This document shows positions 1 through 5,050 of a DNA stretch of 5,050 bases, in pieces. Under the pieces are notes generated by a model that was given only the letters and a program-made list of their open reading frames with translations, did no database searches and was not told the origin of the DNA. The translations under genes and the position numbers were made by a program. Source of the stretch: Phycisphaerae bacterium (GTDB lineage Bacteria > Planctomycetota > Phycisphaerae > Tepidisphaerales > Tepidisphaeraceae); contig JACMJD010000726.1 in assembly GCA_014380825.1 (NCBI GenBank), forward strand, positions 1-5,050, in the 5' to 3' direction. Numbering within the stretch: the first letter of the stretch is position 1; each line of letters starts with the position of its first letter.

Positions 1-1
1 C

Positions 2-373
2 ACTGAAACAGTCAACCACGCCGGCCAGCAAATCCTGCTGGCAGGCACCGAACTCCCCTGGGCCGGCGAGCACCCGCCGCTTGACGACGGCACGCGCGTC
101 GGCAGCTCCCTGCGAATCCTGCTGACGCACCTGCCCCAGGAAGTCTGGTGGGCCAGACGTCATCACTTCGACCTCGCCTTGGCCGGCCACCTCCACGGCG
201 GGCAAATCCGGTTCCCACTGCTCGGCCCCATCATCGGCGGACGATTCGCAAGCGGCTTGTTTCATCTGGAACCGACGGTGCTGCACGTAGGCAGAGGCTT
301 GGGCGCGCTCGCGCCGCTGCGATTCGGCTGCCCGCCGGATGTGGTGAAGCTGGTGCTGCGAAGTCCGCATTGA
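2..373 (+). CDS. Calcineurin-like metallophosphoesterase, YkuE type, C-terminal part
   Basis: The frame is open from the left edge to the TGA at 371-373, so this is the last 123 residues of a gene that starts outside the window. What is seen: LTHLPQ with His43, then AGHLHGGQIRFPLLG with His63 and His65, then a closing segment RGLG...PLRFGCPPDVVKLVLR. In calcineurin-like phosphoesterases the GHxH pair and the preceding His bind the catalytic dimetal centre. The HGGQ(I/V)R.P extension and the PLRFGCPPE/D-type ending are typical of the YkuE-like branch, often membrane-anchored enzymes linked to cell-envelope lipid or phosphoester turnover. The first metal ligands (DxH, GD, GNH/D) and any membrane anchor lie upstream and cannot be checked. 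The usual SHNPD motif appears here as THLPQ, so the Asp is replaced by Gln while the His is kept. The substrate cannot be told from the sequence. It is convergent with the leftward gene ending at 383. Confidence 0.88.
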   Translation, partial: TETVNHAGQQILLAGTELPWAGEHPPLDDGTRVGSSLRILLTHLPQEVWWARRHHFDLALAGHLHGGQIRFPLLGPIIGGRFASGLFHLEPTVLHVGRGLGALAPLRFGCPPDVVKLVLRSPH

Positions 374-382
374 GCATCGTGA

Positions 383-583
383 TCAGCACGCGCGCGGCTC
401 TGTCGCCCGCGGGCTTGCGGGGCGGCCGCGCTGCGTCGGATGCGGTTTCGTATTGCTGATTCGCTTGGCGCGAGTGGCCGAGAACTCGGCATCGTAATGA
501 TCCGATTCCGTGTCCAGTTTTTCGCGCGACATCTTTCCAAATTTGCCGGGCAACGACAGCACAAGAGGCTTTTTCTGTTTCAG
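383..583 (-). CDS. Small unrecognised charged protein; start uncertain
   Basis: I do not recognise a named family. Read leftward, one frame is open from 637 to the TGA at 385-383 and has protein-like composition. It holds a Pro/Ala/Ser/Glu stretch, then KKPLVLSLPGKFGK, then an acidic segment REKLDTESDHYDAEF, then a basic tail with the AT-hook-like core RGRP. Three starts are possible. A CTG at 583 sits 6 bases after a perfect GGAGGAG and gives 66 residues. An ATG at 532 gives 49 residues, with GGAAAG directly abutting it, too close for normal use. An ATG at 641, overlapping the dehydrogenase stop, would need a +1 shift at CCC-TGA-C and gives about 85 residues. I give the CTG span because it has the best ribosome binding site. 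The order acidic LD.E...YD.EF followed by RGRP recalls short bacterial proteins, some antitoxin-like, but this is from memory and weak. It lies downstream of and co-oriented with the dehydrogenase. Confidence 0.5.
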   Translation of the reverse strand: MKQKKPLVLSLPGKFGKMSREKLDTESDHYDAEFSATRAKRISNTKPHPTQRGRPASPRATEPRAC

Positions 584-589
584 CGTCGT

Positions 590-596
590 CTCCTCC
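590..596 (-). promoter_or_regulatory. Strong Shine-Dalgarno before a CTG codon
   Basis: On the minus strand the sequence GGAGGAG is followed by six bases (ACGACG) and then CTG at 583. This is an ideal ribosome binding site and spacing, but the codon is a rare initiator. It also encodes Glu-Glu if translation comes from further upstream, so it may be coincidental. Confidence 0.35.
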
Positions 597-640
597 GCCG
601 CCGGTTCTGACGCGGAGTCAGGGGCCGCCGGTTGATTTCA

Positions 641-1456
641 TCACCACGGAAGCGTCGAGCCGTCGTAGCGATAGAATTTTCCAGTATCGGCGGGCTTCAG
701 CGCATCCAATACCTTGCGCATTCCACCAACACTTTGATCGACCGTGAGCTGCGCGCCCGGACCACCCATGTCGGTCTTCACCCAGCCGGGATCGATGGCG
801 ATGCAGGTGAAGCCGTCGTCCTTCAGCTCGGCGGCGAGGCTGCGCATGAACATGCCGATCGCGGCTTTGCTCTCTCGATAACCGTAGTATCCGCCGCCCT
901 CATTGCCCGTGATGCTGCCGAGGCCGCTTGAGAGTCCGACGATCATCTTGCCCTTCCCGGCACGCAAATTCGGCAGCAACGCTTGCGTCACACGAACTGG
1001 TCCGACGGCGTTCACTTCGAGCAGACGCGCGAACTCATCAGCCTTCAAAGTCGAGACGGAGGATGCGCTCGCGCCGGAAATTCCTATCGCAGCGTTGTTG
1101 ATCAGCAGATCGATCGGCTGATCTTTGAGCGTTCGTGCCATCGCTTCGACGCTGTCGGCGGTGGTGACATCGAGCTTCACGATGCGCACGTCGTCGCCAA
1201 TCTTCTTCAGGTCCTTTGCCGCATCGGGATCGCGCGCGGTCGCGATCACGTTCCAGCCGGCGGCGTGATATTCGCGGGCGAATCCGAGGCCGATTCCGCG
1301 ATTCGCGCCCGTGATCAGCACGGTGCGGCGAGAAGAATCCTTTTGTGCAGGCATGTTGGTTCCGGGTTGTGTAGTCGGTCGAGCTTGCTCCTGCGCGAAC
1401 GCGCAGTGAATGCAAACGAACAACGCGACGACAAGCGTAACGCGAGCTGAATTCAT
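641..1456 (-). CDS. Short-chain dehydrogenase/reductase with apparent signal peptide
   Basis: A 271-residue classical-type SDR, an NAD(P)-dependent oxidoreductase of unknown substrate. Seen in order: the glycine-rich TGANRGIG at 49-56, Arg75 after strand 2 (usually a sign of NADPH preference), Asp96-Val97, NNAA at 120-123, Asn149, Ser176/Ser177, the catalytic YRESK at 193-197, and PGWVKTDMGG at 223-232. The GSIxG...GGGYYGYRESK region resembles the C-factor/sniffer carbonyl-reductase-like group. The start at 1456 is chosen because AAGGAG lies 6 bases upstream; the in-frame ATG at 1498 has no such site. Residues 1-21 look like a signal peptide (Arg5, hydrophobic 6-20, AFA before Gln22), followed by a TTQP linker before the Rossmann fold begins near residue 43. 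Export would be odd for a cofactor-dependent enzyme. An internal ATG at 1354 (Met35) would give a normal cytoplasmic SDR. The gene starts 57 bases after the GH26 stop, so the two are probably co-transcribed. Confidence 0.9.
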   Translation of the reverse strand: MNSARVTLVVALFVCIHCAFAQEQARPTTQPGTNMPAQKDSSRRTVLITGANRGIGLGFAREYHAAGWNVIATARDPDAAKDLKKIGDDVRIVKLDVTTADSVEAMARTLKDQPIDLLINNAAIGISGASASSVSTLKADEFARLLEVNAVGPVRVTQALLPNLRAGKGKMIVGLSSGLGSITGNEGGGYYGYRESKAAIGMFMRSLAAELKDDGFTCIAIDPGWVKTDMGGPGAQLTVDQSVGGMRKVLDALKPADTGKFYRYDGSTLPW

Positions 1457-1462
1457 CAGGAA

Positions 1463-1468
1463 CTCCTT
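1463..1468 (-). promoter_or_regulatory. Shine-Dalgarno for the short-chain dehydrogenase
   Basis: Minus-strand AAGGAG, six bases before the ATG at 1456. It decides the start in favour of the form that includes the signal peptide, over the longer reading from 1498. The internal ATG at 1354 has only a weak GGA upstream. Confidence 0.7.
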
Positions 1469-1513
1469 GCCGCTAAAATTCATCCGCACTTTCGCCATTC
1501 ATTTCGGCGACGC

Positions 1514-2740
1514 TTAGCGATCGGCGATTTTCGGCAGCGGTGGCAATCCGCACGCTGCGCGGAATTCCGTGATCGCATCGCGATACGTCGCGTCTTCCAG
1601 ATTGAAGATGCGCGGGTCTTTGACGATCTCGGACATTGGCACGACCTGCTTCGCCGGCTGTGTCGTCGCGGGCTGCGATGATGGCGGTTGTGTCGAAACA
1701 GCGGGCGGGCGATCCTTCGCCCAGGGCATCCACCAGGTCCATTTCGGTTGCGTCTTGTAAATCTCCGGCGTCGGAGGTTGGCCGCATTCGGAGATGGCGA
1801 GCACCTTGCTGTCGGACAGCGCGTTCAGTTCGTCGTAATAGTGCTGCTGATAGTCGTGGTAATCGTCCAGCGCGAGTACATCGACGTATTTCTCGCCAGG
1901 AAAGTAGTCGACGAACTCCCGATCTTCGCGCGCTGGCCGATCGATGTTCCACACCCATATAAGATTCGTCAGTCGATGATGGTTTACCAGCCGATCGAAG
2001 ATCTGCCGGTAAAGCTGCTTCGTTCCGCGCTCGCCGCGACGACCGCCCCACCAGAACCAATCGCCGTTCATTTCATGATAAGGCCGCCACAAGATCGGCA
2101 CGCGCGCGGCTTCCAGTTGCTTCAGATAAACGACGATCGCATCGACCTGCGCGCACCATCGCGCGTGAATCGCCGTGCCGGGCGTGAGCAGATCTTCGAA
2201 CTCCTGATCGCTGATCTTGCCGCAAACGCCGTGGCGGAACGTGACGGGCTCATCCTCGATCGGCCGCACTGCGTGCCAGCAGATGGTGATGATCGATCCA
2301 TCTCGATGTTGCTTGATCAACTCCTGCACGATCTCGCCGCGGACGTACGCGGAATCTTTATCGCCCGCTTTTGCGAAGCCGAAATCCGTGCCGTAAATCG
2401 CGGGCGTTTTCCCCGCTGACGTTCTAAGCAGTTGCGTGGAATACTCCTGCTCGTTTGGAAAATTGTGCTGGCCGCTGAGCGTGTGCCTGCCGGAGATCTG
2501 ATAGAGAAACTTCAACAGCGCTCGCGCCTCAGGCGACGCGTTCGTCGTTACCGGGTCGTGCTCGACGATCCAATCCGCCGGCCGCGTGGCAGGCTTTGGC
2601 AGATAGGGAATGTTTGGTTGCGGATTCATCCAAGGTTGCGTCGCAGGTTGCGATGTTGGGGCTGTCTGCGCATCGCTTTCCGTCGTGCACAACATCAGGC
2701 AAAGCGCACAACAACCGATGATGCAGGAGATGGTCATCAT
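1514..2740 (-). CDS. Exported glycoside hydrolase family 26 (beta-mannanase-like)
   Basis: A 408-residue secreted glycosidase, probably an endo-beta-mannanase retaining enzyme. Motifs in order: GRHTLSGQHN at 84-93, PAIYGTDFGF at 113-122, ITICWHAVRP at 151-160, WRPYHEMNGDWFWWG at 218-232 with the acid/base Glu223, LIWVWN at 260-265, VDVLALDDY at 286-294, and LAISECGQ at 314-321 with the nucleophile Glu318. These are the hallmark GH26 (clan GH-A) barrel motifs. Residues 1-24 form a Cys-rich signal peptide, with probable cleavage at SDA/QT. IIGC at 7-10 resembles a lipobox but lies too near the N-terminus. A TSQPATQP linker follows. A second Pro/Gln/Ser/Thr run at 349-363 interrupts the region between the nucleophile strand and the last helix. 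No carbohydrate-binding module or anchor is seen. The start at 2740 is the first ATG (another follows at 2737) and neither has a clear Shine-Dalgarno. Exact substrate (mannan, glucomannan or, in rarer GH26 members, other beta-glycans) is uncertain. It heads the leftward cluster. Confidence 0.92.
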   Translation of the reverse strand: MMTISCIIGCCALCLMLCTTESDAQTAPTSQPATQPWMNPQPNIPYLPKPATRPADWIVEHDPVTTNASPEARALLKFLYQISGRHTLSGQHNFPNEQEYSTQLLRTSAGKTPAIYGTDFGFAKAGDKDSAYVRGEIVQELIKQHRDGSIITICWHAVRPIEDEPVTFRHGVCGKISDQEFEDLLTPGTAIHARWCAQVDAIVVYLKQLEAARVPILWRPYHEMNGDWFWWGGRRGERGTKQLYRQIFDRLVNHHRLTNLIWVWNIDRPAREDREFVDYFPGEKYVDVLALDDYHDYQQHYYDELNALSDSKVLAISECGQPPTPEIYKTQPKWTWWMPWAKDRPPAVSTQPPSSQPATTQPAKQVVPMSEIVKDPRIFNLEDATYRDAITEFRAACGLPPLPKIADR

Positions 2741-2808
2741 GAACGGGTTTGTGTACCAGCCAACTCGCGCGACTACAATGCGCGGCCCTGCAACAAGGAA
2801 GGTGAAGG
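2741..2808. promoter_or_regulatory. Divergent intergenic region between GH26 and phosphoketolase
   Basis: These 68 bases separate two divergent starts and must hold or overlap the promoters of both genes if neither reads from inside the other. On the plus strand TACAAT at 2774-2779 is one mismatch from the TATAAT -10 consensus and would place a transcript start near 2786, giving a leader of about 23 bases. The best -35 candidate, TTGTGT at 2749-2754, matches three of six positions at a 19-base spacing, so it is poor. No convincing minus-strand promoter is visible. Confidence 0.4.
2795..2802 (+). promoter_or_regulatory. Shine-Dalgarno for the phosphoketolase
   Basis: AAGGAAGG lies 6 bases before the ATG at 2809. 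An in-frame TGA at 2803-2805 sits just upstream, so 2809 is the first possible ATG and the start is well supported. Confidence 0.7.
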
Positions 2809-5050
2809 ATGGCTGTCACTCCGCTCTCGCGTGATTTGCTTCGGAAGATGGATGCATTTTGGCGCGCCGCAAATTACTTGTCGGTAGGCCAGATTTATCT
2901 TTACGCGAATCCGCTGCTGCGCCAGACGCTGAAGATCGATCACATCAAGCCGCGCCTGCTCGGCCACTGGGGCACGACACCCGGCTTGAACTTCATTTAC
3001 CTGCATCTGAATCGCATCATCAATGATCACGACCTGAACATGATCTACATCGCCGGCCCCGGACACGGCGGGCCGGGACTGGTCGCAAACACTTATCTTG
3101 AAGGCACGTACTCCGAGATTTATCCCAACATCAGCACGGATGAACCGGGCATGCGGAAACTGTTCAAGCAGTTCTCCTTTCCCGGCGGAATTCCCAGTCA
3201 CGTCGCACCGGAAACGCCTGGATCAATCCACGAAGGCGGCGAGCTTGGTTACGCGCTGACGCACGCATTCGGCGCGGCGTTCGACAACCCGGATCTGATC
3301 GTCGCCTGCGTGATCGGCGACGGCGAAGCAGAAACCGGACCGCTGGCGGCGAGTTGGCACTCGAACAAATTTCTCGATCCACGCCGCGATGGCTGTGTGC
3401 TGCCGATCCTTCATCTCAACGGCTACAAGATCAACAACCCGACCGTTCTCGCACGCATCCCGCACGAACAGCTCGAATCGCTCCTGCGTGGTTACGGCTA
3501 CGCGCCTTATTTCGTCGAAGGCGACGACCCGGAAACGATGCACCAACTGATGGCCGGCACGCTGGATGAGATCGTCGACGAGATTCGCGAGATTCAATCC
3601 AACGCGCGCGAGGACAAATCCGCCGAGCGCCCCCGCTGGCCGATGATCGTGCTGCGATCGCCCAAGGGTTGGACCGGGCCGAAGGTGGTGGACGGAAAGC
3701 CCGCCGAGGGTTCGTGGCGGTCGCATCAGGTGCCGTTTTCCGAAATGGTAAACAACCCCGGCCATGTCAAGCTGCTGGAGAAATGGCTGAAGAGTTACAA
3801 GCCTGAAGAGCTGTTCGACGAAAACGGCACGCTGATCGAAGAGCTGCGCGAATTGCCACCCAAAGGCGGGCGTCGCATGAGCGCCAACCCGCACGCGAAC
3901 GGCGGGCTGCTGCTGCGCGATCTGCGAATGCCGGACTTCGCCGATTACGCGGTGAAAGTCTCTTCACCGGGCTCGACCAACGGCGAAGCCACGCGCGTGC
4001 TCGGCCAATTCCTGGCCGACGTGATGAAGCTGAATCTTCCGTCGCAAAACTTCCGCGTGTTCGGTCCTGATGAGACAGCGTCGAATCGATTGCAGGAGTT
4101 GTTCACCGTCACGCCCAAGACGTTTGATGCGGAGATTCTGAAAACCGACGAACACCTCGCGCCGGATGGTCGCGTAATGGAAGTGCTCTCGGAACACCTC
4201 TGCGAAGGCTGGCTCGAAGGTTACCTGCTCACCGGTCGACATGGGATCTTCAACTGTTACGAGGCGTTCATTCACATCATCGATTCGATGTTCAACCAGC
4301 ACGCGAAGTGGCTGAAGACGACGCGTCACATCCCGTGGCGCCGGCCGATCGCGTCGCTGAATTATCTGCTCAGCAGCCATGTCTGGCGGCAAGATCACAA
4401 CGGGTTTTCGCACCAGGATCCCGGCTTCATCGATCATGTCGTGAACAAGAAAGCCGAGGTCGTGCGCGTCTATCTGCCGCCCGATGCGAACTGTCTGCTC
4501 AGCGTCGCGGATCATTGCCTGCGAAGCCGGAATTACGTCAACGTGATCGTCGCCGGCAAGCAGCCCGCGCCGCAGTGGCTCTCGATGGACGAGGCGATCA
4601 AGCACTGCACCGCCGGCATCGGTATCTGGACCTGGGCGAGCAATGACGCCGGCACCGAACCCGACGTCGTGATGGCCTGCTGCGGCGACGTTCCCACGCT
4701 CGAAACACTGGCGGCCGTTCGCATCCTCCGCGATCGAGTGCCGGATCTGAAAGTGCGCGTCGTCAACGTCGTCGATCTGATGAAACTTCAACCGCCCAGC
4801 GAGCATTCGCACGGATTATCCGATCGCGATTTTGATGCGCTGTTCACGAACGACAAACCGGTCATCTTCGCCTATCACGGCTACCCGTGGCTGATCCATC
4901 GCCTGACTTATCGGCGAACCAATCACGACAACATCCACGTGCGCGGCTACAAGGAAGAAGGCACCACGACCACGCCGTTCGACATGGTCGTCATGAACGA
5001 CCTCGACCGCTTCCATCTCGTCGGCGACGTGATCGACCGCGTCCCCTCGC
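2809..5050 (+). CDS. xfp: Xylulose-5-phosphate/fructose-6-phosphate phosphoketolase, C-terminus cut
   Basis: Thiamine-diphosphate enzyme that splits xylulose-5-P (and in many members fructose-6-P) with phosphate to acetyl phosphate plus glyceraldehyde-3-P (or erythrose-4-P), in the cytoplasm. The frame is open from the ATG to the right edge, giving 747 complete codons. Family proteins run to about 790-830 residues, so only the last few dozen are missing. Motifs in order: GHWGTTPG at 52-59, GPGHGG at 83-88, [23 protein letters not shown] at 126-148 (which contains the phosphoketolase signature EGGELGY), the cofactor/Mg site GDGEAETG at 170-177 with the ligand Asn further on in [10 protein letters not shown] at 202-211, WRSHQVP at 303-309, GPDETASNR at 419-427, [15 protein letters not shown] at 465-479 with the probable cofactor-activating Glu470, and [11 protein letters not shown] at 529-539. 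N-terminal, central and C-terminal XFP domains are all represented. No acetate kinase or phosphotransacetylase is in the window. Nothing suggests a defect. Substrate preference cannot be read from the sequence. Confidence 0.97.
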   Translation, partial: MAVTPLSRDLLRKMDAFWRAANYLSVGQIYLYANPLLRQTLKIDHIKPRLLGHWGTTPGLNFIYLHLNRIINDHDLNMIYIAGPGHGGPGLVANTYLEGTYSEIYPNISTDEPGMRKLFKQFSFPGGIPSHVAPETPGSIHEGGELGYALTHAFGAAFDNPDLIVACVIGDGEAETGPLAASWHSNKFLDPRRDGCVLPILHLNGYKINNPTVLARIPHEQLESLLRGYGYAPYFVEGDDPETMHQLMAGTLDEIVDEIREIQSNAREDKSAERPRWPMIVLRSPKGWTGPKVVDGKPAEGSWRSHQVPFSEMVNNPGHVKLLEKWLKSYKPEELFDENGTLIEELRELPPKGGRRMSANPHANGGLLLRDLRMPDFADYAVKVSSPGSTNGEATRVLGQFLADVMKLNLPSQNFRVFGPDETASNRLQELFTVTPKTFDAEILKTDEHLAPDGRVMEVLSEHLCEGWLEGYLLTGRHGIFNCYEAFIHIIDSMFNQHAKWLKTTRHIPWRRPIASLNYLLSSHVWRQDHNGFSHQDPGFIDHVVNKKAEVVRVYLPPDANCLLSVADHCLRSRNYVNVIVAGKQPAPQWLSMDEAIKHCTAGIGIWTWASNDAGTEPDVVMACCGDVPTLETLAAVRILRDRVPDLKVRVVNVVDLMKLQPPSEHSHGLSDRDFDALFTNDKPVIFAYHGYPWLIHRLTYRRTNHDNIHVRGYKEEGTTTTPFDMVVMNDLDRFHLVGDVIDRVPS

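Noticed and set aside
405..414. Perfect palindrome GCCCGCGGGC
   Set aside because: It has no loop and no T-run, lies within coding sequence, and such GC palindromes are expected by chance in this composition, so it is not called a terminator or operator.
262..564. Leftward 100-codon frame overlapping the small gene
   Set aside because: Arg-rich low-quality composition. The neighbouring frame, ending at 383, has far more protein-like residues and codon use, and this one also runs antisense into the phosphoesterase.
1454..1498. Longer dehydrogenase start at 1498, adding 14 residues
   Set aside because: No Shine-Dalgarno before it. It would bury the signal peptide behind extra residues, whereas the ATG at 1456 has AAGGAG at ideal spacing.
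1473..2060. Leftward 195-codon open frame in another frame of GH26
   Set aside because: Arg/Ser/Ala-rich, overlaps the GH26 coding frame throughout, and has no motif.
1688..2419. 243-codon rightward open frame across the GH26 gene
   Set aside because: Antisense shadow of a clearly recognised GH26 protein with both catalytic Glu residues; its product looks unlike a real protein.
2673..2740. Lipoprotein signal for GH26 (IIGC at residues 7-10, or LMLC at 15-18)
   Set aside because: The first Cys is too close to the N-terminus and the second has Leu at -1, which is unfavourable. Cleavage after SDA fits better.
3223..4812. Two long leftward open frames (3894-3223 and 4812-3964) inside the phosphoketolase
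   Set aside because: They lie antisense to a gene whose motifs are all intact. Their composition is the usual mirror of a GC-rich codon pattern, and they show no recognisable domain.

Overview
This window looks like chromosomal DNA from a GC-rich bacterium, most likely a planctomycete of the Phycisphaerae type. Two observations suggest this. The two exported proteins carry Thr/Ser-Gln-Pro linkers (TTQP, SQPATQP, SQPATTQP), a habit I associate with that class. Ribosome binding sites are also uneven: strong before some genes and absent before the GH26 gene. The assignment is inference and no rRNA or marker gene is present. The window holds four recognisable genes and one small unrecognised gene. 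I see no tRNA, rRNA, CRISPR array, insertion sequence or phage gene.

Layout, left to right. At 2-373 (+) is the C-terminal third or so of a calcineurin-like metallophosphoesterase of the YkuE type, cut by the left edge. It converges, with only 9 bases between stop codons, on a leftward cluster that reads in the order GH26 glycosidase (2740-1514), short-chain dehydrogenase (1456-641), small basic/acidic protein (about 583-383). All three point the same way with short gaps of 57 bases and less, so they could form one transcript. Divergent from the GH26 gene, across 68 bases, a long gene starts at 2809 and runs off the right edge. It encodes a xylulose-5-phosphate/fructose-6-phosphate phosphoketolase, with 747 codons visible.

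How the genes may relate. The GH26 enzyme is predicted to be exported and to cleave beta-mannan-like polysaccharide. Mannose enters metabolism as fructose-6-phosphate, a substrate of many phosphoketolases, which yields acetyl phosphate and erythrose-4-phosphate. A shared role in sugar use is therefore possible, but adjacency is the only evidence here. The dehydrogenase is odd because it has a complete Rossmann NAD(P) core behind an apparent signal peptide.

The least ordinary spot is the small gene at the left end of the leftward cluster. An ATG overlaps the dehydrogenase stop (TGATG) but meets TGA after seven codons, in the context CCC-TGA-C. A +1 shift there would enter the long, protein-like frame ending at 383. 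A programmed frameshift, a simple indel, or an independent downstream start (a CTG with an ideal Shine-Dalgarno, or an ATG at 532) are all possible. Otherwise the window is fairly ordinary metabolic DNA, and I found no convincing new multi-gene system.
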